Shown: in pieces, positions 5,555 through 12,364 of the stretch
Position numbering within the stretch: position 1 is the first letter of the stretch
Layout: each line of letters starts with the position of its first letter
DNA from: Methanobacteriota archaeon
Lineage (GTDB): Archaea; Thermoplasmatota; E2; DHVEG-1
Length of the DNA: 12,369 nucleotides
Direction: 5' to 3'
Assembly: GCA_026394435.1 (NCBI GenBank)
Contig: JAPKYG010000164.1
Span: 1-12,369 of the forward strand
The notes under the pieces: generated by a model
The model's database searches: none
What the model saw: the letters and a program-made list of their open reading frames with translations, nothing else
Told to the model about the DNA's origin: nothing
Translations under genes and position numbers: made by a program

Positions 5555-8107
5555 TCATAATACCTCATGCCATACATAATCCCATAAAATCGATACATCC
5601 CATTGTCCAGGCAATGGTTCATCGCCTAGCCACCAAAATCTGAGATTACTGACATCCCATTTAAGTGTTCTTGTGAACATTACATCTGTGGCATGTGCCT
5701 TGAATCCATATTGATATTCATGCTGATCTTGCCCATAGTTAATATATGCTTCAACATCGAGTTCTTCAAATAGATTACAAAATACCATGAAATGTCCTGT
5801 AGAACTCCAGTCCCAATCAAATTTTACAATGGCGCCAGGTGCTAACGTAACTTTTCCATTGAAATACACGTTGCTGCTGTATTTATCTCCAAAGGTTACT
5901 TCAGCTTCTGCAAGGATTCCTTGAGTGGAAAAAATATAATATCCTTTTTCTCCTCGTTGCCATTCGACTTTCACATATCCGCCAGGATTAATAAGAAGGC
6001 TTCCGTCTATGATAAAGCCTCCAGCATCAATGTTATCAAGTTTAAGGTCAACAGTTTTGCTTGCTTCTATTAAAAATGAGCCTGCTTGCCCTAGTTCCCA
6101 TGTACCAGAAATTTCGAAATTCAACCCCTGATAATGAACATTGACTATAATATCTATCAACTTTGTAATCATACCAGAGAATTTGAAATTCGAGATCCCG
6201 CCACCAGAGCTATCAAACGAGAGCAGGAAATTGTCTGTAGCAATAGCATCCACGCTTACAAATAACACTTGAATACTCGTCTGAGTATCTACCACAGTGA
6301 CATCAAGACCAAGCAGCGCATTATTATCTGTATCAAGACCAACACTTACCTGAGAACCATCGCTCCCAGGTAGATTAAACGATACCTGCCCATACCCATT
6401 ATAGATCTTAAGGTTCCCAGTAATTAACCATTTATCGAACTTTAGGGGAACAGAAATCGTTGTCGTAGCATCAGATACTTTAGACGCTGTCAAATACCCG
6501 TTAAGGTTTGGTGCATCAATAAATCCCTCCAAACGTATACTTTTCGGGAAATTAGTAACCCTGATAAAAGGAGTCGTACTTCCATAAAGCGAGAGAGAGA
6601 CCTCACCAATATCACTGGACATACTTACATCAATGAGTCCTGATGCAGTTTTTCCACGAAGGTTGATACTTAGTCCCCATTCCACTGTCATTATAGTAGG
6701 CAAATTCTTTAGATCCAATTTGACTAAGTTTCCATCCTGTATTGAATCCACCATATAAGTCACCGAATATTGTCGATCGGCTTCATATTTAAATGATCGT
6801 TCACCAAATACAGTAAGATCAAAAGACATGTGTTCAGGGAGAGGATCAATAATAAAATGTTGCACTATGTCTGATAATGCCCCACCAAGAGCCTGTAGAG
6901 AAATCTTTGTTGAAACACCAGCACCAAGGCCGAAATCGTAATGGATCTTTAACTCACGAAGAATAGAGGTAATTTGAAGCTCTACTGCTGGCTCAAACCC
7001 AATGGAAAACGTGCGATAAAACGCTTCATTACCGGATTCATCAACAGTTAAATAGCTATTAAAGAAAGTAAGCGATGATTTCCCATCAATATCAGGTGCA
7101 ATATTCATTCGTAAAACCTGTGGATCAAAAAGTTTATTCCTCCCGAAAAAAAATCGTGTTAATACCTTTCCTGGTAATTTTTCTCCTTCAGGCGAAGAGA
7201 ACCCTATACCAATGCAGAAATAGGATTCTGAGTTCATAGGCACAGGTTGAGTATTAACATTATTTTCATCAGTTTGTATATGAATGCCGACGAGTTTTTC
7301 TGAAATTATTTTAAAGAGTTTACTATGAGTTCTTTCACTAATAGCTAATGATATCTTTGCAAGTTTCTGGGATATTGGGCTTTTAAGGAAATCCGATTGA
7401 TCTGACTGGGATATACTCACCTTACTAATCAAAGAAAAAGGAAATCGTACTTCCAAAGAAACCTCTACATCTTTATTAGTCTCACAAGAGGTTGTAAACT
7501 CAAATTGGGTTTGAACCACATTCACATATGGGTCTGATTCTCCTGTAACATAAATTTGTGTTCGACTAAACTGGATACCAACCCTAGTATCACCTTGTTG
7601 CTCAAAATTGATATTATAATATTTCCATGCAAGGCTATTAAGCATTAGTGTAAATTGTTCAAGGTCGATATCCAGTTTTATTGAATTAGAGACGCCATTA
7701 TATTTTGTATGAATCCATACGCCGAAATCTCCATTATTTAAATTATTTGATATTTCATCTTTCTTCTCCGGTGAAACTGGTGCTGCTTTGTTAACATCTC
7801 CGTTGATATCAACATTAGGAATATTACCGTTTTCATTTCCATACTCGCCCTTTTGTGAGTCTATCGCACTCAAAGGTTCTCCGTCTCCAAAATTATTTTC
7901 AAGTCCATTATTAGCATCAGGTAAAATTTCTGCGACACCATTATTATCAATTTGTATGTTATCAGGTGTAATAGTCGTAACAGCCGCAGGAATCATGTTT
8001 CCGTTCTGTTGACCAATATTAGTATTACTATTAAAAATTTGTATAGTGCTGACATTTGACATGCTTAATACCAAAGCCACACTAACTAAAACCACTATTT
8101 TTACCAC
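5555..8107 (-). CDS. large secreted beta-rich protein of unknown family
   Basis: An 850-residue exported protein that I do not recognise. The N-terminus (MVKIVVLVSVALVLSM) is a signal peptide or uncleaved anchor, followed by an Asn/Asp/Gly-rich linker (about 25-127). The rest alternates short hydrophobic and polar residues and predicts almost entirely beta strands, with a more helical patch at about 240-275. Near the C-terminus two copies of a unit of about 44 residues, 49 residues apart, can be aligned: one at 701-743 (INPGGYVKVEW) and one at 750-793 (LAPGAIVKFDW). The end is rich in Trp (RFWWLGDE, GQWDVSILWDYVW) and looks natural. There is no C-terminal membrane helix and no catalytic motif I can see. 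The start is GTG at 8107, supported by GAGGTGA 6 nt upstream and a TATA box. It is the first gene of the operon with the DUF2341/propeller protein, so the two may act together at the cell surface. Confidence 0.82.
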   Translation of the reverse strand: MVKIVVLVSVALVLSMSNVSTIQIFNSNTNIGQQNGNMIPAAVTTITPDNIQIDNNGVAEILPDANNGLENNFGDGEPLSAIDSQKGEYGNENGNIPNVDINGDVNKAAPVSPEKKDEISNNLNNGDFGVWIHTKYNGVSNSIKLDIDLEQFTLMLNSLAWKYYNINFEQQGDTRVGIQFSRTQIYVTGESDPYVNVVQTQFEFTTSCETNKDVEVSLEVRFPFSLISKVSISQSDQSDFLKSPISQKLAKISLAISERTHSKLFKIISEKLVGIHIQTDENNVNTQPVPMNSESYFCIGIGFSSPEGEKLPGKVLTRFFFGRNKLFDPQVLRMNIAPDIDGKSSLTFFNSYLTVDESGNEAFYRTFSIGFEPAVELQITSILRELKIHYDFGLGAGVSTKISLQALGGALSDIVQHFIIDPLPEHMSFDLTVFGERSFKYEADRQYSVTYMVDSIQDGNLVKLDLKNLPTIMTVEWGLSINLRGKTASGLIDVSMSSDIGEVSLSLYGSTTPFIRVTNFPKSIRLEGFIDAPNLNGYLTASKVSDATTTISVPLKFDKWLITGNLKIYNGYGQVSFNLPGSDGSQVSVGLDTDNNALLGLDVTVVDTQTSIQVLFVSVDAIATDNFLLSFDSSGGGISNFKFSGMITKLIDIIVNVHYQGLNFEISGTWELGQAGSFLIEASKTVDLKLDNIDAGGFIIDGSLLINPGGYVKVEWQRGEKGYYIFSTQGILAEAEVTFGDKYSSNVYFNGKVTLAPGAIVKFDWDWSSTGHFMVFCNLFEELDVEAYINYGQDQHEYQYGFKAHATDVMFTRTLKWDVSNLRFWWLGDEPLPGQWDVSILWDYVWHEVL

Positions 8108-8113
8108 CCGAAA

Positions 8114-8120
8114 TCACCTC
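8114..8120 (-). promoter_or_regulatory. ribosome-binding site deciding the GTG start of the 850-residue gene
   Basis: GAGGTGA on the minus strand, 6 nt before GTG at 8107. It supports the GTG start; no in-frame ATG occurs in the short leader. Confidence 0.7.
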
Positions 8121-8153
8121 TTCCAATGCTTATAATATCTTTGCTTACAAAGT

Positions 8154-8161
8154 ATTTATAA
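8154..8161 (-). promoter_or_regulatory. TATA box of the secreted-protein operon
   Basis: TTATAAAT on the minus strand. It predicts a start near 8130 and a leader of roughly 23 nt that contains the GAGGTGA site. A second AT-rich element (TTATATATAA, near 8183-8192) lies further upstream, so the choice is not certain. The 8108-8232 gap otherwise holds nothing I recognise, and I see no poly-T terminator for the upstream permease gene. Confidence 0.55.
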
Positions 8162-8232
8162 CTTACGATTTTTTAGTTTCATATTATATATAACTTTCTA
8201 TTTTATAAGGATTTTGTTTTTTCGTTACCACT

Positions 8233-9405
8233 TCAGTCTTTTCGCTTCAGCAACAGGACGCTTGCAGTGAGTGTCAAGAAAGCAAAAATGATAAGGATCG
8301 TAATATCAACCCAGATTTCTCCTATACCCCAGCCTCGCAGCATAATGGATCGTTCTGCATCGATTCCATATCTGAGTGGGATGAAATACGAGAGTGGTTG
8401 GAGGTAATCAGGGATTGATTCGATGGGCCAGAATAAGCCAGCAAGAAGAATTGACGGGAAGATGATCAAGGGGATGAACTGGACTGCTTGCATCTCGTTT
8501 TTTGCTGCTGCTGAAAGAAGGATTCCGAGACCTTGATGTCCGAATGCGAGCAGGAGAATGACAACCAAGGCAAGGAAGATATTCCCAATAATCGTAATAT
8601 TAAAGAGAAGAATTGCTGCCACAAGGACGACGATGCTTTGGAATACGCCGATGACCGCGAACGCAAGTGCGTACCCAGCAACGATTTCACTCTCGCTTGC
8701 AGGAGACACTAATAATCGCTGGAGCGTCCCGTTGCGTCGCTCATTGACAAATAAAATGATGGTTATCATCGTTGTCACCATCATGATCGCAAAGGAGATA
8801 ACCCCTGGTGCGAAGTAATCGATGAATCTGGTATCGCTACCACCATACGCATAAGTTTGTTCTATGGTTATTGGTATTTCGATTTGTGTTTTATTGAGTG
8901 TTGTTATCAGTTCTTTGAGGGTGGTTTGAATTGTTTGTGAAATGGTTTTGATGACTGTGGAAGATATCGTCGGGTTTGACGCATCAAGGTAGATTTCAAC
9001 TTTGGGATGGACAGTCCCGGGTTGTGTAGTAAGAGTCATAAGGAAGTTTTGCGTGAAATTCGCAGGGAATATGATAGCCGCCCATGCCTTTCCGTCATGG
9101 ACCGTTTGTCGAGCATTATTGATATTGGTATTCTCGTGAAGAGAAAGAGTGTTTCTATCAAAGTTTTTTGTTATGTTTTTTGCAAGGAAGAGCCCTTGGG
9201 GTAACAGAGGAGATGTTCCTGAGGGTAGACCAGTGTCTTGGTTGACAACCTCAACAGCAATGTTTTTGACATCACCGCCAAAGGTGTACCCAAAAATAAG
9301 GATCATGAGCAGTGGCATTATAAGGACGAATGCGAACGTACGACGATCATGTCTGAACTGAAGGAGTGCTCGCCGAGAAAACGCTAACGTTCGTCGGAGT
9401 CTCAT
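8233..9405 (-). CDS. ABC-2 type transporter permease
   Basis: A 390-residue membrane subunit of an ABC exporter. Helix one is at about 24-43 (VLIMPLLMILIFGYTFG), followed by a large extracytoplasmic domain (about 45-195). Five further helices lie at about 198-220, 241-268, 275-299, 310-328 and 365-385. The cytoplasmic motif NERRNGTLQRLLVSPAS (221-237) is characteristic of the ABC-2 family (ExxxGTlxxLlxsP), as is the C-terminal RYGIDA region. Length and topology match single-polypeptide ABC-2 permeases of the drug, lipid or antibiotic export type. The ATG overlaps the ATPase stop as ATGA, and an AGGAAA site lies inside the ATPase 3' end, so the two are translationally coupled. The substrate cannot be told. 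Its last roughly 75 codons are duplicated as a remnant at 1882-2106. Confidence 0.93.
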   Translation of the reverse strand: MRLRRTLAFSRRALLQFRHDRRTFAFVLIMPLLMILIFGYTFGGDVKNIAVEVVNQDTGLPSGTSPLLPQGLFLAKNITKNFDRNTLSLHENTNINNARQTVHDGKAWAAIIFPANFTQNFLMTLTTQPGTVHPKVEIYLDASNPTISSTVIKTISQTIQTTLKELITTLNKTQIEIPITIEQTYAYGGSDTRFIDYFAPGVISFAIMMVTTMITIILFVNERRNGTLQRLLVSPASESEIVAGYALAFAVIGVFQSIVVLVAAILLFNITIIGNIFLALVVILLLAFGHQGLGILLSAAAKNEMQAVQFIPLIIFPSILLAGLFWPIESIPDYLQPLSYFIPLRYGIDAERSIMLRGWGIGEIWVDITILIIFAFLTLTASVLLLKRKD

Positions 9406-10280
9406 GGTTTTTTCCTGCCAGCTAATGCGAGAAATGTGTCTTCCAGTGACGTTGTTCTGGTTTTGTTCTTTAGGTCAGATGGTCGGCCATCTGCGATGAG
9501 TTTTCCCTGCCTCAGGAGACCGACGCGGGAACAACGATCTGCTTCATCCATATAATGGGTGGTGATGATAACGGTGATTCCTTTTTTCACCATTGACTCA
9601 AAGTATTCCCAGAATGTTGCTCGGAGTTCAGGGTCGACTCCAACGGTCGGTTCATCAAGGAAAACAAGTTTTGGTTCATGTATCAATGCGCATGCGAGAC
9701 TCACCCGATGTTTCATGCCACCGCTCAGTGTTGAGACTAGGCTTTCACGCCATTTGAATAGATCAACAAATTCGAGCATCTCTCGTTCTCGCTTCTCCAG
9801 GAGCTGCTTGGATATTCCGTAAATACTGCCAAAGAAAAAGAGGTTTTCATGGACGGTGTTATCAATGTAGATCGCGGTGTCCTGTGGCATGTAGCCAACG
9901 TCGTTCATGATGGATTTACAAGGAAGTGTATACCCAAAAAGTTTCGTAGTTCCTGCGGTGGGTCGGAGCAACCCGGTGAGCATTTTTATAATGGTGGTCT
10001 TTCCAGAACCGTTTGGTCCCAATAACCCGTAGATTTCTCCTTTATATATGGTAAGGTCAAGACTGTCTACCGCAGTGAATTTCCCGAATGTTTTGGTGAG
10101 TTTTTGAATCTCGATCACTGTTGTGGTTGTATCGAAAGAACGTTCGAATGTGACCTTTCCACGCTCATCACAGCAAGGACAAGTTACGTTTACGATTTCT
10201 CCAGGATCGCCTGAACATGTCAGAATTGTGTTGCATGTCGGGCATCGTACCTGTTTTTGTGGGATACCTCGCACCTTCAC
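9402..10280 (-). CDS. ABC transporter ATPase with N-terminal zinc ribbon
   Basis: A 292-residue ATPase that energises the ABC-2 permease encoded immediately after it. Residues 10-45 form an extra zinc-ribbon-like module with Cys13-X2-Cys16 and Cys34-X2-Cys37 (CPTC and CPCC); Cys22 and Cys36 are additional. The ATPase domain starts near residue 55: Walker A GPNGSGKTT (88-96), Q-loop Gln133, signature LSGGM (185-189), Walker B LVFLDE (205-210) and switch His242. The set is complete, so it should be active. The GVDPELRATFWE stretch and the TTHYMDEADRC motif fit the DrrA/CcmA/NatA-like class. The start is GTG at 10280 without a clear Shine-Dalgarno site; GTG codon 3 is an alternative. The domain at the N-terminus is unusual for this class and could bind metal or a partner. 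The ATPase role is certain; the substrate is not. Confidence 0.93.
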   Translation of the reverse strand: MKVRGIPQKQVRCPTCNTILTCSGDPGEIVNVTCPCCDERGKVTFERSFDTTTTVIEIQKLTKTFGKFTAVDSLDLTIYKGEIYGLLGPNGSGKTTIIKMLTGLLRPTAGTTKLFGYTLPCKSIMNDVGYMPQDTAIYIDNTVHENLFFFGSIYGISKQLLEKREREMLEFVDLFKWRESLVSTLSGGMKHRVSLACALIHEPKLVFLDEPTVGVDPELRATFWEYFESMVKKGITVIITTHYMDEADRCSRVGLLRQGKLIADGRPSDLKNKTRTTSLEDTFLALAGRKKP

Positions 10281-10313
10281 ATATTCAAATCTTATGTAGA
10301 AATTTAATGTTTT

Positions 10314-10321
10314 CTATTTAA
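10314..10321 (-). promoter_or_regulatory. probable TATA box of the ABC exporter operon
   Basis: TTAAATAG on the minus strand predicts a start near 10290 and a leader of about 10 nt before the GTG. A weaker alternative, ATTAAATTT at about 10300-10308, would give a leaderless transcript. Either fits the absence of a ribosome-binding site. Confidence 0.45.
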
Positions 10322-10336
10322 GAAAAAGGTTGGATT

Positions 10337-10361
10337 ATAAAAAAAAGAAAAAAGAAAAGGT
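10337..10361 (-). terminator. poly-T terminator after the 142-residue secreted protein
   Basis: Three consecutive T-tracts on the minus strand (four, six and eight T, separated by single C), beginning a few nt after the TAA at 10367. This is the classical archaeal intrinsic terminator form and separates the small secreted gene from the ABC operon. Confidence 0.7.
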
Positions 10362-10366
10362 TTTAT

Positions 10367-10795
10367 TTAGGTGTAATTTCCCCAGAAATACAGTGCAGGA
10401 CCAATTGGTGCCATGAATCTACCGATGAACTGATTGTCTTGAACTCGGATGAATCCTACAATAGGCAGTGTTCTTTCAGTGCCGTTCACCATTGCACTGA
10501 TCCTTCCGAGTAGTATCTGTCTTCCGAATCCACCTCTAAAGGTTCCGGTTCTGTTTTCCGTTGCCCAATCGCCGGTAAATCTTCCACTGCGATTACGCAT
10601 TTCATAGGTTCCTGATATTGTTCCTACTATTGTTGCATTTTGACCTTGCCGTTTGTAACCGATATTTCCTTCAAATGTACCTGTTGGGGCTAATGGCATT
10701 TTTTGTGTTGTCTGTTGTGTTAATCCAGGTGCTGCAGCAGCTATCGATACACCTAATAATAGGCAGAGACATATTATCGCTATTTTCTTCATCAT
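10367..10795 (-). CDS. small secreted beta-rich protein
   Basis: A 142-residue exported protein of a family I cannot name. The signal peptide MMKKIAIICLCLLLGVSIAAAA is followed by a Thr/Gln-rich segment and a beta-rich domain with repeated short Gly motifs (GTFEGNIGYKR, GRFTGDW, GTFRGGF, GRFMAP). It has several N-X-S/T sites, which could be glycosylated in archaea. I chose ATG at 10795, with GGGAG 5 nt upstream; ATG 10792 is nearly as good. The frame is open up to 10840, but that extension would place charged residues before the signal peptide and run across the TATA box. It resembles the upstream 163-residue protein in motif order (G-W-x-T-x-N-x-T, NGT or NQT, IVG, a C-terminal aromatic), suggesting paralogy. 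It has its own promoter and terminator. Function unknown. Confidence 0.8.
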   Translation of the reverse strand: MMKKIAIICLCLLLGVSIAAAAPGLTQQTTQKMPLAPTGTFEGNIGYKRQGQNATIVGTISGTYEMRNRSGRFTGDWATENRTGTFRGGFGRQILLGRISAMVNGTERTLPIVGFIRVQDNQFIGRFMAPIGPALYFWGNYT

Positions 10796-10839
10796 ATATT
10801 CTCCCTTTTTTAGTCTTATGATAAGAAGAGAGAAAGCCA

Positions 10840-10847
10840 TATATAAA
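10840..10847 (-). promoter_or_regulatory. TATA box of the 142-residue secreted gene
   Basis: TTTATATA on the minus strand, an exact archaeal consensus. It predicts a start near 10817 and a leader of about 22 nt carrying the GGGAG ribosome site. A second TATA-like TTTATAAA lies upstream at about 10880-10887. Confidence 0.6.
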
Positions 10848-10856
10848 ATTATACCA

Positions 10857-10872
10857 AAATTTGCCCAAATTT
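10857..10872. promoter_or_regulatory. inverted repeat upstream of the TATA box
   Basis: A perfect 7-nt dyad, AAATTTG and CAAATTT, with a 2-nt centre. It lies about 9 nt upstream of the proximal TATA box of the 142-residue gene and just downstream of a second TATA-like element. Placement fits an operator, but AT-rich palindromes arise easily by chance. Confidence 0.35.
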
Positions 10873-10911
10873 ATGATGAATTTATAAACACGCTGAATTA
10901 CTTGAGTTGCG

Positions 10912-10928
10912 AGAAGAAAAAAAAGAAG
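10912..10928 (-). terminator. poly-T terminator after the 163-residue secreted protein
   Basis: A minus-strand pyrimidine tract with eight consecutive T (10917-10924), about 20-30 nt past the TAA at 10947. It fits an archaeal U-tract terminator and precedes the promoter of the next gene. Confidence 0.65.
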
Positions 10929-10946
10929 GAGGAGGATGTTTTCTCA

Positions 10947-11438
10947 TTAATTGACAAGGATACGACAGTGCGCCCATCCTGTCTGTTGCGCGGTCATCCA
11001 GCGGAGATGCAGCAGGTTGTTTTCTGCATTGTATCGATAGAGTCCGACGATACGACATTTGGTCTGGTTTTGTGTGATGATTATACCATTGAAGTAGCCT
11101 CTTTTAAGGATACCAACGATGTTTCCTTTCGTCATGTTGTCTGTGGTGTTCCACAGGCCTTTGAGTACGACAACGCGTTCTCGTTTTACTAGAACGCCAC
11201 CAAGGTATCCATAGGTTTCATTGGATCCTTCATAGCCCCAGATTCCTTTGCATTTTATTCGAGGTGTGTCGTTGGATAAGGGGAGTGTTGCATCGGTTTT
11301 TACTGCTTTGTTGTCGCTTGTCGCTTGTATGGAAATGGCTTGGTCCCCATATAGAGGTTCTTTTGCGTAGACAATAGCGCTGGCTCCCATGAGAAGGAGC
11401 ACACCAATTATTATTCCAGTTATCCATTGTTTTTTCAT
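10947..11438 (-). CDS. small secreted or membrane-tethered beta-rich protein
   Basis: A 163-residue exported protein of unknown family. Residues 1-26 are a signal peptide (KKQWITGIIIGVLLLMGASAIVYA); because cleavage is not certain it could remain as an N-terminal anchor. A polar linker (30-60) precedes a beta-rich domain with Gly-spaced strands and motifs GIWGYEG, GLWNTT, GNIVGILKRGYFNG, NQTKCRIVGLY and LRWM. It has three Cys (63, 128, 158), so a disulfide is possible outside the cell. The order of motifs mirrors the 142-residue neighbour, although identity is low. The start ATG at 11438 is supported by AGGTGA (11445-11450). It has its own TATA-like element and terminator, so it is probably transcribed alone. 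No function can be assigned. Confidence 0.8.
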   Translation of the reverse strand: MKKQWITGIIIGVLLLMGASAIVYAKEPLYGDQAISIQATSDNKAVKTDATLPLSNDTPRIKCKGIWGYEGSNETYGYLGGVLVKRERVVVLKGLWNTTDNMTKGNIVGILKRGYFNGIIITQNQTKCRIVGLYRYNAENNLLHLRWMTAQQTGWAHCRILVN

Positions 11439-11473
11439 TTTATATCACCTTAGAGCAGATTATGGTGTTTTGT

Positions 11474-11481
11474 TTATATTT
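11474..11481 (-). promoter_or_regulatory. possible TATA box of the 163-residue secreted gene
   Basis: AAATATAA on the minus strand, about 39 nt upstream of the ATG. It predicts a start close to the AGGTGA site. The rest of the 11439-11536 gap holds the 3' flank of the membrane protein gene; two copies of TTTGGGT (about 11510-11527) are visible upstream of the box, with unknown meaning. Confidence 0.45.
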
Positions 11482-11536
11482 GGATTGACCAGATTTTCCT
11501 CCAACTTGCACCCAAAACAGACCCAAATTCTGCGTA

Positions 11537-12040
11537 TTATTCCATGCTGAGGTAGAGAAGAATACTAATTGCGATAATCTCAAAGACATTAAGGAAGAAA
11601 CTGAGCGAACCAAATCCGCCTCCTATTCCTAATGCTTTCGTGAGAAGTGGGATGGCTCGTACATACTCTGTGAAGAGAGAATGAACTGTAATCAGGGTGA
11701 CTATTGATCGCGTGAAAAGCACACCGATGAAGAACGTAAGACCCAGCATAAAACTGGATTTTGTCTTTCTATATGTATCAAGGTAAATCCAGAGCATACC
11801 GATGAGAAGTACAATATCAACACAGTTGATTATCATCGAAGCCGTGTAGAGCAAAGAAAATCGTCGTTCCTGTGCATCCGTAACTTGATACCCTGATTGT
11901 TGAAGCGCATCTTTGATAGAGTTGAATCCAATTGTTGAGAAAATAAACCCAACAACGATTCCGATAAAAATAAGACTCGCGATAACAATTAAAGCCTTCG
12001 CTTTTGGACTTATCGTGTTTTTGTACGGAAACTCTTTCAT
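11537..12040 (-). CDS. four-helix integral membrane protein
   Basis: A 167-residue membrane protein with four predicted helices at about 16-38, 64-87, 97-120 and 143-164. Between helices one and two lies a polar segment of about 25 residues (KDALQQSGYQVTDAQERR). The loop after helix two has TYRKTKSS, and the last helix carries NVFEIIAISILLYLS. I do not recognise a named family, but small archaeal membrane proteins with a basic T-x-S loop and a Glu in the last helix are often encoded beside winged-helix regulators, as here. ATG at 12040 has AGGTGA 7 nt upstream. The gap to the regulator gene is only 27 nt, so the two are almost certainly co-transcribed, and a signalling pair is a reasonable inference. 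No catalytic or transport motif is visible. Confidence 0.82.
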   Translation of the reverse strand: MKEFPYKNTISPKAKALIVIASLIFIGIVVGFIFSTIGFNSIKDALQQSGYQVTDAQERRFSLLYTASMIINCVDIVLLIGMLWIYLDTYRKTKSSFMLGLTFFIGVLFTRSIVTLITVHSLFTEYVRAIPLLTKALGIGGGFGSLSFFLNVFEIIAISILLYLSME

Positions 12041-12047
12041 ATCTTAT

Positions 12048-12053
12048 TCACCT
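12048..12053 (-). promoter_or_regulatory. ribosome-binding site within a short inverted repeat
   Basis: AGGTGA on the minus strand before the membrane protein ATG. Most of it lies in a small palindrome (12049-12060) with arms CACCT and AGGTG around two A. A 2-nt loop is too tight for all five pairs, so masking of the site in mRNA is only a possibility. Confidence 0.4.
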
Positions 12054-12067
12054 TTAGGTGGTTCATC

Positions 12068-12364
12068 TTATATTTGTTTTTTCCCAATTCGACCCCAAAT
12101 TTCATTAAATACAAGTTTATTTTCTTCTAATAATTCCGAAGGGAAGAACATTTTTCCATATCCAGTACCTGTTGAGGTGATCAAACGGTTTTTTTCTAAA
12201 ACCTCAAGATGGTGGCGAATCGTCTTATAGTCTAACACCATAAGTTTTGAAAGTTCATTGGCATTATGGGGCGTTTGAAAAAGTTCTTCGAGTATCCGTC
12301 CGCGATTGACTCCACCGACCGAACCTGCAAGGAGCCACCAGAGGAGTCGTTTCATCGCGTTCAT
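12068..12364 (-). CDS. winged-helix transcriptional regulator (ArsR-like)
   Basis: A DNA-binding regulator of 98 residues if started at 12364. After MKRLLWWLLAG, the HTH runs from about 20 to 62: helix NRGRILEELFQTPHNANELSK, then the recognition region LDYKTIRHHLEVLEKNRLI, and a wing with TGTGYGKMFFPS. The LDYKT-x-RHHL-x-VLE pattern is typical of archaeal ArsR/HTH_20-like proteins. Met1 and Met4 (12355) are both possible starts; only five bases precede Met1 in the window, so neither the promoter nor a longer N-terminus can be judged. Homologues commonly begin with an M(K)RLLWxL-like stretch, so the gene is probably complete. It is followed by the four-helix membrane protein, its likely partner. 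No metal-binding Cys motif is seen, so metal sensing is unlikely. Confidence 0.88.
   Translation of the reverse strand: MNAMKRLLWWLLAGSVGGVNRGRILEELFQTPHNANELSKLMVLDYKTIRHHLEVLEKNRLITSTGTGYGKMFFPSELLEENKLVFNEIWGRIGKKQI

Noticed and set aside
1882..8454. The 6.3-kb region as a composite transposon or integrated element
   Set aside because: The direct repeats are permease fragments, and there is no transposase, integrase, terminal inverted repeat or tRNA attachment site.
10796..10840. Upstream extension of the 142-residue secreted protein to 10840
   Set aside because: The extension would place a charged, TATA-overlapping stretch before a normal signal peptide; GGGAG lies just before the ATG at 10795.
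10873..10895. C/D box sRNA-like elements (ATGATGA then CTGA) on the plus strand
   Set aside because: A box C and a nearby CTGA occur, but no convincing C' and D pair follows at the right spacing, and the sequence lies in a promoter/terminator gap. Chance match.
10818..11192. Plus-strand open frame of 124 codons opposite the 163-residue secreted gene
   Set aside because: It runs antisense through a gene with a clear signal peptide, ribosome site and terminator, includes a Lys run that is simply the reverse of the poly-T terminator, and has no promoter of its own.
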